Shown piece after piece: positions 48,116-60,612 of a stretch of DNA of 64,000 nt. The number at the start of each line of letters is the position of its first letter. The stretch's first letter is position 1. The DNA lies in the NCBI GenBank assembly GCA_964017155.1, contig OZ024864.1, forward strand, positions 35,055,029 through 35,119,028, in the 5' to 3' direction. The position numbers and the translations under genes are program-made. This DNA comes from Oasisia sp. SBJ-2009 (Eukaryota; Annelida; Polychaeta; Sabellida; Siboglinidae). The notes beneath the pieces are model-generated. The model saw only the letters and a program-made list of their open reading frames with translations, searched no databases and was not told the origin of the DNA.

Positions 48116-49239
48116 AGGACAAAAAATGGCAAAGGTTTCGTGTCATACACCTAATAGAGTTTATACAAAGTAACAATTTCCACATATACTCAATTGTTTA
48201 ACGTCAGCGGTTTACTCAGAATGTGACCTTAAAGTCAAAAATTCTACCGAAATCCAGTATGGCCTAGACGCCGCCATCGGTGACGGGTTAACTTAGCTTG
48301 GCCAATAAGGGCGCGGCATTTTAGGTCTCTGCTGAAGCCGGTCAGCTTCCTGCGACGTCGTTAAGGGTCAACAACTTCGAGTCTTCGTTCAGTTGGCGTA
48401 CGTGACATGTAGCAGCTGCTTAGATGTGTATCTAAATATGTGGTCAAATCTATGGTATAAACTTTGAGTAATTATGCCTTACTGTTCGGCATACGGTTGC
48501 GGTAATAGTTCCGTGAGAAATTTTGATCTATCTTTTTTTTCTTTCCCGTTGAAACAACCGGTAGTCTTGAACATGGGATTCACAATTTGAATTGCAGGTA
48601 CTTTTGCAGTTTAGGCCCGCAACTCGAAAAAAACATCAAAATGATCACCTACGATGACCAAACTTTGCAGGGCGTATCTACTACACCTGTACTACGCGTA
48701 TGCACTTGTAACGTGATAAAAAAAATTAATGCCTGAGGCTGAAATCGGTCAAAATGCTGAGTCACTACTGAAACAGTAAACTCCGTCAGGTGACGCCACC
48801 ATCTTGCTGTCGTTAAACCGTGGGGTCAGATCGTATTGATTTACACATTTTGATCGATTTCAGGCATTAATTATTATTTTTTGATCATGTAACAAGTACA
48901 TACGCGTAGTTCAGGTGTAGTAGATACGCCCTGCGAAGTTTGGTCATCGTAGGTGATCATTTTGATATTTTATTTCGAGGTGCGGGCCTAAACTGCGCAC
49001 AGCGCCTCTAGACGGATTTATGAATAACTAATATGCAGGGAATCTGTGGAGAGCGCAGAGGCTTCGTGACGTCATTCTTCGTCTAACATGGTGTAGCTCA
49101 TAGTATTTCGATGAATGGGTGTTCAAAAATATGTTTCTGGTAAACCGCTGGCGTTAAAAAATTGAGTGTATGTGGAAATTGCTACTTTGTATTAACTCTA
49201 TTACGTGTATGCCACGAAAACGTTGCCATTTGTTGTCCT
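48116..49239 (+). mobile_element. Kolobok-like TTAA element, copy 2
   Basis: TTAA on both sides; ends AGGACAAAAAATGGCAAAGG and its inverse. The THAP-type exon (48,474-48,597) is present, but the T-run in TATCTTTTTTTTC is two bases longer than in copy 1, which shifts the frame. The internal inverted repeat is conserved. It is 1,124 bp long and non-autonomous. Confidence 0.82.
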
Positions 49240-49446
49240 TTAAGCTTGTCAGCCACCTGTAATGATCCACAAATGCACTCACCCACACATGACATGCATG
49301 ACCTTTGCATGTTCACAAGCACATACAGGAAGGTAAACAGGAAATAAATCCACATGCAAAATAATAATCCTTGGCGCTGGAATACGAATCTTCGACACCT
49401 CTCTGATATTATTCGCGTAGTACATGTATGGTCGAAAGACCGTGGT

Positions 49447-50110
49447 GCTGCCCAGCAAACACATGACGTCCAGGCAACGTTGCCTTTTGGTCACGATTTG
49501 GTAATGTCATCAATGATGTTGCACAACGGTTGGGACAACGTCACCTCGCAACGTTGGGTGATGACGCTCATGCAACATTATGACGTAGCGTCATCTTGAC
49601 GTACTTTAATGATCGCAAAATGACGTACACTCGTCATCTCAGCTCGGTAATGAAGTTTTGCATTCTAATAGTTAATCCAAATGATGTATATATTTTGGCA
49701 AAATCAAATCATCAAATATTGTAACACAAACAAAATAACATTTACATTTGTAAAAAGAACTATATAATACATACTAATACGAATCGGTAACATTGATGCC
49801 GACTCCGTATATGCTCAACTAACGGTTCCATGCAAGGAAGAGCCGCGCAGTCAATTGTCGGAAGTTTTACTGCCAACACAAATTCCTGACCTATGTAATG
49901 TATAATATTTATGCGATGGATGGATGTATAATTATATAGGCCTATAGATCATATAGATTGCCGAAAATAAATAAAAAAGTGACTATAGGAAAGGAATTTG
50001 ATGACAATGTTTTGAATGTAAGATTAAACATTTGGCGCTAAAAATGTCGCCCTACTCGGTTTCAGTCTCACGTTGGATGTCCTTTTAAATACATATTTGT
50101 TGTAACTTTC
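49447..50110. mobile_element. Left end of a second DNA-transposon family, copy 1
   Basis: It begins CCAGCAAACACATGACGTCC and is rich in CAACGTTG/TGACGTC subrepeats. It matches 54,725-55,270 over its length. The likely right end of the same family is 52,318-52,868, since both termini use GCAACGTCA-type subrepeats and a CCAG(C/A)AA edge. Confidence 0.55.
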
Positions 50111-50277
50111 CTGTAGTAAGTAGTGTAGCAGTTGTTCGCAGTGTTTACACTTGCAATGAATGTGTTGCCGCGTAGAAGGGCACAGAGCACTGTTGATGTT
50201 ATTTTAATACAGTCACTGCAGTCATGTGACTGATATGCTGATTAAATTTCGTCAAAAAAAGCATATATCAGGCTCTC

Positions 50278-50918
50278 TTAAAGTTGCATTCTGACTTCCG
50301 CCATGTTTAAAATAAAAATTTCCAGTAAACCAGCATTCCCCATACACTATATATTGTTTTCCTCAACTACCTATCAACTTATTTTCACATAATATGCCAT
50401 TTTAAGATAAAAAGGGGCAAAAGACGAAAATATGTCCTGGCGAGCCTCGTCAGTTACAATTCAGTGATTGATTAGACCTCGACGAAAGGAATTCCAGTGA
50501 AAAGCAAAAACAACAAATCCTGTGAGTTTACAAAATAACTTTGTGTACATTTAGATATATGTCAATGCATGGTTACATTTAATCAAAAGCACACTTTTCC
50601 ATCCACATACCTCATTTGTTTACACATCTCCGTGTTTATCATCGGTAATACGCGCGCGTATCGTTTACGACATTGTTTGCGAAATCGTTTACTTTCGTTG
50701 ACCGGAGAGTTCCGATGTTAAAAATAGATAAACTCTTAGTCTTGGGAAACTCCAAAGTCGTTGTTTGTTGCAAACTTATATTTGATCAAATAACGTATAA
50801 AACCACAAAGTGAGACATGTGGTAGGAAGTATACTAATAAACAAATATTGGTCAAAGTGTACACTGACTTTTCTAAAATACGTAAAAAATGGGAAATTAT
50901 GTCAGAATGCAACTTTAA
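50278..50918. mobile_element. MITE with TTAAAGTTGCATTCTGAC ends
   Basis: The 18-bp terminal inverted repeats at 50,278-50,295 and 50,901-50,918 are perfect. The 641-bp element interrupts the dispersed repeat that is also found at 46.3-47.7 kb. Confidence 0.75.
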
Positions 50919-50929
50919 AATGCATGCAT

Positions 50930-51190
50930 GTGTACTGCCCCTCAATATTCACCAAACTGAGCACGCTTTTCTGCATCCACAGGGTCATGTAAGAAAAATT
51001 GCTAAAAATCACTACGCCAACTACACTCTGCCTAACATGCGTCATTGCACTGCAGATACATCATAGCGCTGAACCTACTAGTATGGCTGATCTACTGTAC
51101 TCAGGTCACATAAAAATAATTTTTCTAAATCTCAAATGACTACATTCGTATGGATTAGACCAGGAAGTCTAATTGTGCTCTGATCCCAGT
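50930..51190. repeat. Dispersed repeat, copy 2
   Basis: Matches 47,380-47,760 (TGTACTGCCCCTCAATATTC through ATTGTGCTCTGATCCC). Confidence 0.6.
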
Positions 51191-51259
51191 AACGATTAGG
51201 CAAAAACCGGGTGCTTCCGTTTCGCGCGTGAAGTGATTTATCGTCTAGTCTAAGTCTAG

Positions 51260-52270
51260 ACTAAGGGCAGGCGATAAGGAGTGGTTAGCCTCGGTTACCC
51301 AGACTCCGTGAGGTGGCAGCACTTTTAAGCCCCCTCAACTCCGCCTGGGACAGTATATGGGCTGAGGTCTAAAGGGTTCTACATCCGGGCAGCCTTACCC
51401 CAGATTAGGGTAGAGACGGCCAACTATGAAATAAAAATTAAAATAACGATATACTTTACAAGATAATAATATCATATAAAAAGTATTCACCATTGAACTT
51501 ACATTAACACAAAAGTAAGTAAAAATTCAAATTTACCGTTGTTTATAAAATAAGAATTACGGCAAGATTAAAGGGGCACTATATGGGATTGAACCTTCCA
51601 CGCGAAACGGCAAAATTTGGCCGACCCGCGAGAGGCAGCACCGTCAGTACCTAAAAATAACTTGTTGACGTTAACGATGTTGCGCAGCCGAGCGGTGGAC
51701 AAAACTGCGACAACTGACAAGACAAGCGTCCCGCGTGATAATTGTTGTTGCTATTTTTTAACTCATGGCTTTTAAAAGTTATCCTGAACAGTGCAGTTGT
51801 GGAAACATCTGTAATAGATTGGAAAAGAGTGGCGAGTGTCGTGTTTGATTCAAATTCAACAAGATATTTTTAGGTACTGACGGTGCTGCCTCCTCGTGGG
51901 TCGGCCAAATTTTGCTGTTTCGCGTGGAAGGTTCAATCCCATATAGTGCCCCTTTAACCAGTATCCGTGAGGTGGCAGCATTGTCTAGCTCGACACGGAT
52001 AGCATACAAATTAAATAAGGAAACCTTTTGATCAAATAATGCTGTATTATAAAAACTATTAAAAATTAAACTTATATTAACACAAAATAAATAGAAATAC
52101 AAATTTGCAGTTGTTTATAAAAATATATATTACGGCAGTGTCCGTGAGATGGCAGCATTTTATAGATCACGGCTGCTATCCAAACAAAAGCCGTTAATGT
52201 AGCCAGACTGTCTTCTCGGCGTAGTTCCGCAGCCGAACGACAGTCGGTTAAGCGAGACTAAGGAGTGGTC
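51260..52270 (-). mobile_element. Element with 40-bp motif, copy 2, split by a MITE
   Basis: This is the inverted counterpart of 22,600-23,060. The motif GTGAGGTGGCAGCA appears near 51,310 and 51,968, and a variant near 52,145. The TTAA MITE at 51,572-51,953 is inserted inside it. Confidence 0.5.
51572..51953. mobile_element. TTAA MITE family B, copy 2
   Basis: TTAA at 51,568-51,571 and 51,954-51,957; ends AGGGGCACTATATGGGATTG and its inverse. It is 382 bp and inverted relative to copy 1. Confidence 0.88.
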
Positions 52271-52317
52271 GGCTTTAAAACTAGGTCACAGGCAATGAAC
52301 TAACCATAATGTTTCAT

Positions 52318-52868
52318 TTGCAGAATTGTGCTTCAATAAGGGCAGTGCCGGCAGCGTCACCATTATGACAGTCATATCAGACGAAGCAGATGAAGATCAG
52401 TGAATCAGAGACTTGCCCACAGGATACTGGGAAGACATCAATCGATTTATGAATAATTTCAGTAAAATAAAATTTATTTTTAAATGGCATTGCATGTTTC
52501 ATGTAAATTCATATTCTCATATGAAAATACTAAAACGGTATGGATGTCGGAAATAGAGGGTGGGTGGTGACTGATGCAAAAATGGTTGGAATACGCATGA
52601 AAGGTTGTGTAATGGTTGCTGGAAGGTTCCAAAAAGGTTGTGGGAAGGTCATCAATAGGTTGTTCAATGGTTGATGGAAGGTTCCTAAAAAGGTTGTGGG
52701 AAGGTAATCTGTAGGTTGTATAATGGTTGCTGGAAGGTTCCAAATAGGTTGCGTAACGGTTGCTGGAAGGTCACCAGTAGGTTGCGTTTTGGTTGTAGGA
52801 AGGTCATTTCACAACGTCACTTCGCAACGTCATCATGACCAAAACGTGACGCCATTGTGGTTTCTGGA
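52318..52868 (+). mobile_element. Right end of the second transposon family, with last exon of an ORF
   Basis: After an acceptor CATTTGCAG the plus strand reads ELCFNKGSAGSVTIMTVISD then EADEDQ and TGA, followed by AATAAA. This looks like a last exon and poly(A) signal. Behind it come about 250 bases of degenerate subrepeats (GGTTGCTGGAAGGT, GGTTGTGGGAAGGT) and GCAACGTCA motifs up to the terminus. The copy at 60,095-60,612 has the same layout. Confidence 0.55.
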
Positions 52869-53184
52869 TCTTGAATGCGTACTAAACTCTGTAAAATATT
52901 TACACACTCCCAAAATTGCATCTTCTGTAGAAGCTTGCCGTAGTTGCCTAAAAAGCCACATTTGACTCTCTAATACGACGTTCGCACTTTCGGTTTTAAT
53001 CCAGTATGAAATCGGTTCTACCTCCTCGTAATGCGTCTTTCAGCTGTAGTATTGTCATCTCTGCGTATTTTCCTGATGACATGTTGGAAACTTATCGCGA
53101 GACGTTGTAATAATATCTTTTAATGACGCTTGACTTCACACGCATACGTTGCCGGCAAGCAAGGCTTTTGAAAGTTTCCTAGGC

Positions 53185-53680
53185 CCGGTGTGGCGGTCCA
53201 GAACGTCGAGCGGTCCAGAACGTAGAAGGTTAGCGGTTCATGTCAAAGGTTAGCGGTTCATGTCTCGGCATCGTTGTCGTTGTGCAGAGAAATGGCAAGA
53301 ACACGGCCGCCACAACGGCCTGACGGTCTGCAACGTCGAGCAGTCCAGAACGTCGTTCCACGTATGCACATGCGCGCTGAACTGGCATAACCTCAGGTAA
53401 CATCAGGTGGCCGATCAACTTTGACCCCGTGCCAGAATGTCGAGGCTGAGTTCATGACCCCCGCGGCAACTATCTTACATAATAAATAATTTCTGCGCGC
53501 TGTAGCGACGACCTGCTTTTCGACCCTCTACGTTGCACACTACAGTTTCCAGCGCGCGCGTGTTCTTACCATTTCTCTGCACAACGACCACGATGCCGAA
53601 ACGTGAACCGCTAACCTTTCACATGAACCGCTAACCTTCGACGTTCTGGACCGCTCGACGTTCTGGACCGCCACACCCGG
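53185..53680. mobile_element. Foldback element with about 120-bp arms
   Basis: The left arm 53,185-53,303 (CCGGTGTGGCGGTCCAGAAC...) pairs with 53,558-53,680. Each arm contains duplicated GCGGTCCAGAACGT and GGTTAGCGGTTCATGTC units. The 250-bp centre has no ORF. No clear target duplication was found. Confidence 0.88.
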
Positions 53681-53984
53681 AACGGCTATCGCCATCTAGC
53701 GACTGAATCAGTAATTGGCTCCAGAAAGTTCTCCGTAATATAAACATGGTGTAGATGTAGGTTTCACAACTTTACGGGTGTATTCTTGATGTGTGCGTTC
53801 AAGTATGTTAGAAAGAAGGAACACAATTTTAGATGTTTTGTTGCAGTTTGGATATTGTACGAATTTCTGAATACATTTTGGGGCGTGATGCGTCATTCAA
53901 CGGTCATTGATGCAAGGTCGTATGCTAGAGCAATCCCTGCTGTATGAAGCCTGCATGCAAACTAGTTATAGGTGTTACTGTTTT

Positions 53985-54543
53985 GAATGGGTAATTACCT
54001 GGCTCCTGTCCCACGCGCTGTCCAGGTTGGAAACGCGCGGCTGTGCTGCACTGCTGCTCGAAATATCGAATGGGGACAAGGCCGGCGCGTGCTTGGCTGG
54101 GTCGCTCTGTGCTACGGGCTACATGTAGCTGCCTTCGACGATGCCACTCACCGAGCCAACTGCAGCCTGCAAGTGTCCTGTTACGCCCACGCGCCTTGTC
54201 AGGATCGCACCCGGATAGAAAGACTGCTAATTAGAAGACCACCCAAAAGGGTGGACGCTGACGTTGAATGAAGCGTTTGTTTCTTAGCCAACCAACGACT
54301 AATTAAGGCGCACCCGGACAGGGCAGTTTTCCAGTGGCAGCCCTCGCTCGACTCGTGGCTAGTCAAAAACGTCGACGCAGCAGATAATGGGAAGCGTGCT
54401 GTTGAGTCATTTTTCCCGCCGCGTAGCCCAACTGTGACAGCCCTTCACCGCAGTCTGGGTCAGACCAAATGGCACTTATGCAGAATTCGGACCCACCTCA
54501 ATTTTGCCATTATAACTGTATCTTTGCCAACATTTGATATTTG
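53985..54543 (+). other. GC-rich open stretch of unknown nature
   Basis: In one frame the plus strand reads RAVQVGNARLCCTAARNIEW, VLGWVALCYGLHVAAF, RIERLLIRRPPKRVDADVE, then TGA at 54,269. In the same frame it continues through a pyrimidine-rich acceptor-like TTTGTTTCTTAG into IKAHPDRAVFQWQPSLDSW, GKRAVESFFPPRSPTVTAL and TGA near 54,543. GC and CpG are far above the flanks. I do not recognise a family. A decayed transposon gene or an orphan exon are both possible. Confidence 0.3.
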
Positions 54544-54724
54544 ATTTTAATTTATTTTATTTATTTACATAAGGGTATTATGTCCATGATTACGATCATC
54601 GGTGTTCATTTGGATTACGCGCGTAGTACTGCGCGTGCAGTGTAAATTATCATAAACCGGTTACTACGTTGGGGTTACGCGAGTAACTCGAGTAGCTCAA
54701 TCGAAGTTGGCGTTTTAGTCGCGA

Positions 54725-55270
54725 TATGGTAGTGTCAGAAGTGACGTTGCACAGGGTTGTGACAACGTCACGTCGCAACGTTGGGTGATGACGTTCAGGC
54801 AACGTTGTGACGTTACGTCTTCTGGACGTACCATTATGGTCGTAAACTGTCGCCCACCCGTGACGTTGTGCAGACGTTATGTCAATGTCATCTCAGCTCA
54901 GTTTTGCATTCTGATATTTAATCGAAATAGTGTACATATTTTGGCAAAATAAAATATTGTAATACAGACAAAATAAAATTTACATTTGCAAAAAAGAAAA
55001 CGAAGAGGGTACATTGATGACGTCTCCGTATATGTTCAATTAACTAACGGTTTCATACAGCAGTCAACTGTCGGAAGTTTTACCACCAACACAAATTCCG
55101 GTCCTCTGCAAAGGCAAATTCGTATAATATTTATGTGGTGGAGGAATGCATAGGCCAATAGATCATTATAGATTGCAGAAAATAAATAAAAATAGTGACT
55201 AGAGGAAAGGAATTTGTTGACAATGTAAGATTCAACATTTGACGTCATACTCGGTTTCTGCTTGATGCTG
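54725..55270. mobile_element. Left part of second transposon family, copy 2
   Basis: Matches 49,460-50,090 (GACAACGTCACGTCGCAACG, TTTTGGCAAAAT, ACAAATTCC blocks). The extreme terminus is missing. Its presumed right end is at 60,095-60,612, so the element would have been split by later insertions, including the Kolobok-like copy 3. Confidence 0.5.
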
Positions 55271-55329
55271 GATCTCCTTTAAGGGAAACAAGTCAGCGCT
55301 TTGGTGATGTGGACCTAATACAGGTAATA

Positions 55330-55430
55330 ACAAGTAACAACTTCCAACAACAATCATATTTTTAATGTCAGCGGTTTACCAGAAAAAATAGAACACATAG
55401 CCATCGAAAGTCTGTGTACTACGCCATTTT
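55330..55430. repeat. Diverged fragment of a Kolobok-like terminus
   Basis: AAGTAACAACTTCC and AATGTCAGCGGTTTACC match the inner part of the 100-bp inverted repeats of the TTAA elements at 37.2, 48.1 and 57.2 kb. Confidence 0.5.
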
Positions 55431-56599
55431 AGAAAGAGAATGACGAATAAAAATAGTCCACAGCACATACGTACGCCACACAACATTATTGTATGGCGTG
55501 TTCACTTCGTTTGATAAAACGAAACATGCTAAATCATAAGTGCGTTTAGGAATTGTATTTATACTACTGGGGAGAGAGGTATGTTGGGGCATATTTTACC
55601 ATAGAAAAATATCTAACTCGGCCCGGGACGCGACTCGGGCCCCCGGGTGAAGGCTAACAGGTCGGTACGTCACAGTTGATCAGCTCATGCCAGGTTAATT
55701 CGGCCTATATTCACAGACACAGACTCACGCATAGCATATGCATTGCAACTGTCATACAGGCTAATGCATGTTATTATAGTTTGCTATTTACGTTGTGAAA
55801 TGTGTGAAAACCTTTAGGACAATATTAAGCGTGTGCCATTAACGTACTATAAAGACAATTTTAAGACATGCGTGAAGGGGAAGTAATGTTTAAAATTATA
55901 GAGAATTTGAAACGCTAGAAAAACCATTACTCAAACATAAAACACATGACCCCGATTTGTGAAAGGATGGAGCCATTCTATACATATATTTTAGTGATTT
56001 TACAATCTCCCACATCATTGTAGATGGTACTGGGTGCCGCCATTACTTTATCCCCATCATTCAGCATTCTTGGTCCTTAATTTCTAATCAATGCAACGTT
56101 TTATTTTTGTTCAACTTGTTTCATAATGTATATTTCTTAACAAAAAAACACCATTAATTCAAGTGTCAAGTGTCAATCTCACACACCCTACCCAATTTAA
56201 CTCCATAGGGTGATTAATCATTGTGGCATATAAGTAGCCCCTGGGGATTGGCTGATACTGATCACGCAATTTCATACATAGAATACATTATGTTAATAAG
56301 GCATAGTAATCTAATAGGTTAGATTAAGCATCATAATACAGAACACAGTGTCTGACTAAACACGACCAACGTCTGTATATGATGCCAGGTCTATGACAAG
56401 GAGGGTGCAAACAATCTAAATGTCATTAAGGCCACTCCAGTTTACAGGCAGCTAGTGGGGTCAAGTTCAGTATAACCGGGTGCTTACTCAATGCCATTCT
56501 CCATGGTAAAACCCTTATATTTATAAGTAAATAATTACTACAAAACATCCATCCAAGAGCAGATCAAAACGGGTGAGCGTTCAACTTAACAAGGTGTGT

Positions 56600-56815
56600 T
56601 ACAACCGATAATGTAATAATCGCCCGTTAATGTAATAACTGCCCGATAATGTAATAAAATCGCCCGTTAATGTAATAACCGCCTGATAATGTAATAAAAT
56701 CAACCGATAATGTAATAAACTTGCTACCCGATAATGTAATAATTTTCGCCCGTTAATGTAATAAACTCCTCTTGCCTGATAATGTAATAACTTTCGCCTG
56801 ATAATGTAATAACGT
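56600..56815. repeat. Irregularly spaced TAATGTAATAA repeats
   Basis: About nine copies of (C)CCGATAATGTAATAA or CCCGTTAATGTAATAA are separated by 2-12 bases. The unequal spacing rules out a simple tandem array. Subterminal repeats of a transposon are likely. Confidence 0.8.
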
Positions 56816-57155
56816 ACACATTTCTCGTAGGACTTAGTCGTTTTCGTGGATTTCATGTTGGTTTCTTGGACTTAGTCCATTTCGTCGCTTTCGACTATTT
56901 CGCAATACCACAACTTTAGCTAGTGGAATCAATTTAGAGTAAATCCAATATGATGGTTCCAAATCAGAAGTCCCAGCAGATCAAGATTTTGAGTTATGCA
57001 TTCTCACACCATTTATTTATGGCAGGTTGATGTAATATGCTACTTTACAACTGTGGGCTTCATTGATAACGAAAAGTACATATTAAACATAACTCAAAAC
57101 ATGTGTAGGGGCCTACGTGTTTACCCAAACTGCTATCTAACACATAATGTATTAA

Positions 57156-59633
57156 AGGCAAAAAACGCGACTGTTTAATGGCATACACCTAATAGAGTTA
57201 ATATAAAGTAACAATTTCCACATATACTCAATTTTTTAACGCCAGCGGTTTACCATAAAAATATTTTTGAACACCCAGCCATCGAAATACTATGAGCTAC
57301 TCCGTTTTAGACGAAGAATGACGTCACGAAGATCCGGCGCTGTCCACAGATTCCCTGCATATTAGAGGCGCTGTGCGCAGTTTAGGCCCGCACCTCGAAA
57401 AAAAATCAAAATAATCACCTACGATGACCAAACTTCGCAGAGCGTATCTACAACACCTGAACTACGCGTATGCACTTGTCACGTGATCAAATAATAATAA
57501 TAATTAATGCCTGAACTCGATCAAAATGTGTAAGTAAATAACGGTCTGACCCCACTGTTTAACGGCAGCAAGATGGTGGCGCCACATGACGGAGTTCGCT
57601 GTTGCAATAGTGACTCGGCGAAGAAAGCGCGTTATTTACTTACTTATTTTGATCTATTTAAGGCATTAATAATTTTTTGACCACGTGACACGGTGATCAT
57701 TTTGACCTTTTTTTTTAGGTGTGGGCCTAAACTGCAAAACTCCAAAAGTACCCGCAATTGTGAACCCATGTCTTCAAAACTACCGGTTGTTTAAACCGGA
57801 AAGAAAAAAAGATAGCTCAACATTTCTCACGGAACTATTACTGCAACCGTATGCCGAACAGTAAGGCATAATTACTAAAGTTTACCCACAGAGTTAGATC
57901 ATTAATCTTTCCCCTATAGACTAGAGTGACAAGCTGGCCCGCTGCACTGAAGCCGCTGTGGACCACTGGCTGCCATGCTGTACTGACTGGCAGGATATAT
58001 AGAATAGAAGTGTTGAGCACGTAATAAATGTAAAAAAAAGTTTGCTAAGATGACATTTGTAACTTGGATATATGTGGACTGGTTGTGCCCCTAGCCGTAT
58101 GCCTAGTTAAAACAGCTCCTGATTAATTTCTGGAGTAGGCCAACACGGCCAGCTGTTGAATGTTTGGAGTTGGTTCATTGTGTTGAGGTAGGGATCGAAA
58201 TAGTTGTCACTATGGTTCCTTAGCAATGTGAATAATGATCCAGTGGGATAGGCTGTAGCCTCCAGCTTAGCCATTAGGGGAAGGACTATATAGAACCCAA
58301 ACACTGGACAGTTCGGTGATTGACACTGGTGTGAGTAACGCTAATCCATTTGGGGACATGCTGGCTACAACAGTCATTGTGAAGTAGCAAGTATGGTTAT
58401 TTTCTGTGTAGCGTACAACTGTACCTACCGACAGAAAACAAGACCCATAGTCTCTTTCCACTGGTTATACAATATATAGCTTAGGTTATAGTCTATATGC
58501 GAAGATACTTATGTTCCACTGCCATTAATTTAAGAAATTAATAGTTTTAAAACATTACAGTCATATGCAAATTGACCAACAATAATACATGAAATTATCA
58601 AACTAATTCTGTTTATGGGGACATGAAAGGGAAACTGTGGTCATTTAAAGGAAACCTGTTACTATGACAACCCTGCTATTTTGTTGTAGTTTGCCTAATA
58701 TTATTTATTTATTGTTATTACAATTGACACCGTATAATTAGTTACTTGACTATCTTAACATTACTACTTTTCTACCTTTCTACCTTTTCTACTATTATTG
58801 TTGTTAGTAATGTTGGCAGTTCCGGTTTGTTGTTGTTTTCCCTATTCTCTCATCCACTTTGCATGGTCTGTTTTTTAATCTGTGAAATTGAAGGACGGAC
58901 TTCAGTTGGTTGATTTTTAAATGACTTTTTTTGGTAAAACACCACAACAATTGTGGATCCGGTAGAATAATACATTAAATAGTACTAAGCTGTACTCACC
59001 CCTCACACAGTGAGACATTGTTGATTTGTTTCAGACATGCATATTAGTGAGGCAACAGTTTGAACACATTGTACGCAATTAAACAACACTTGGCTAACTG
59101 ATGTCAGTAAATAAATAACGTGATGGTTATGTAGAAAACTTGGTGCAGTCCTATGTATATATAATGACTACAGTGGCTTTCTGACTGGCAATAGCATGGC
59201 TGTCACCAGCCCATGTTAACTTCAAAGTATTATGTGTCAACTGATAGCGGCCTAGCGATCTTGTTTTACTGGCGTGTTATATTTATATCTATGAGTTTAC
59301 CATAGATTTGACCACAGATTTAGATACACGTCTAAGCAGCTGCTACATGTCACGCCAACTGAACGAAGACTCGAAGTTGTTGACCCTTAACGAGTCGCAG
59401 GAAGCTGACCGGCTTCACCAGAGACCTAGAATGCCGCGCGCTTATTGGCCATGCCAAGTTAACCCTTCGCCGAAGGCGGCGTCTAGGCCATCGTGGATTT
59501 CGTCGAATTTTAGACTTTAAGGTCAAATTCTGAGTAAATCGCTGACATTAAAAAATTGAGTATATGTGGAAATTGTTACTTTGTATAAACTCTATTAGGT
59601 GTATGACGCGAAACCGTTACTTTTTTTTGTCCT
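57156..59633 (-). mobile_element. Kolobok-like TTAA element, copy 3, split by an insertion
   Basis: TTAA at 57,152-57,155 and 59,634-59,637. It lies in the opposite orientation to copies 1 and 2. The THAP-type exon starts on the minus strand at 57,869 and reads MPYCSAYGCSNSSVRN. The element is interrupted at 57,887-59,293; without that it would be about 1.06 kb, like the others. Confidence 0.8.
57887..59293. mobile_element. 1.4-kb insertion with 8-bp target duplication
   Basis: AGTTTACC occurs at 57,879-57,886 and 59,294-59,301. The sister copies have a single occurrence there, which gives the empty site. The insert starts CACAGAGTTAG and ends ATATCTATG, so any terminal inverted repeats are weak (CA.AGA). 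An 8-bp duplication fits hAT-type elements. No transposase was recognised. Confidence 0.75.
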
Positions 59634-60094
59634 TTAAATAAAATAATACACTAAGTAGATATAGGGGCTAGTCAAACCAGAAGTTTTGGAACTTCTTAGA
59701 ACAAAGATTGCAATATGCAGATACCATTAAACCTATAACAGCTGCGTTTCATTTCCTCTTTTAGCATGCATGCATGTATGTTATAGACATATTTACCTAT
59801 ATTTAAATGCAGTAGTATTAAGCTATTCCCCGTAGTAGAACATGTATGGTAAGAATGTACTGAGATTTGTGTTTATTTTTATAAATGTATTCTCGGAGTT
59901 TGGAAATTATGATATGTCTCAAAGAAGATTGCTCGACACTATTAACTATAACTTAATCCAATATTTTCCCTCCCCTCCAGTCATATGAAAATGTTAAAAT
60001 ATAATTATGGTATATTTAGATATTCCTCAAATTTTTGGCCTACCAAGTCATATTAAATGGTAATTACTCGTTAATATATTTAATTAATCATAGT

Positions 60095-60612
60095 GCCTCA
60101 TTTGCAGAATCGTGCTTCAGCATGGGCAGTTCCAGCAGCTATCGTCAGACGAAGCAGATGAAGATCGGGAAACAGAGAAACTTGCCCACAGGAGAAGAAA
60201 GAAGACATCAATCGATTTCTGTATAATTTCAGTAAAATAAAAGTCATTTTAAAAATGGCATTGAATGTTTCATTTAATTCACATTCTGATATAAAATATA
60301 AAAAGGGTGTAGATGTCGGGAAAGGGGGTGTGGTGGTCGTGCAGAAGTTGTTGTAAGACGCATAAAAGATTGTATAATGGTTGCGTGAAGGGTAAAAAAA
60401 AAGTTGTGGGAAGGTAACTGTTACATTGCGTAACGGTTGCTGGGAGGTCGCCAATAAGTTGCGTTTTGGTTGTGGGAGGGTCATTTCACGACGTAATTTC
60501 GCAACGTTGTCGCAACGGCAATGGGAGTCTACACAATGCCGTTGTAGCAACGTCACTTCATAACGTTCTCATAATCAAAATGTGACGTCGTTACAATGTC
60601 ATTTTGTTTGCT
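60095..60612 (+). mobile_element. Right end of the second transposon family, copy 2
   Basis: An acceptor-like TTTGCAG and the start of the exon (FAESCFSMGSSSS) are present, but a deletion relative to 52,318 shifts the frame. AATAAA, GGTTG..GGAAGG subrepeats and the terminus TTTTGTTTGCTGGC follow. Confidence 0.55.
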
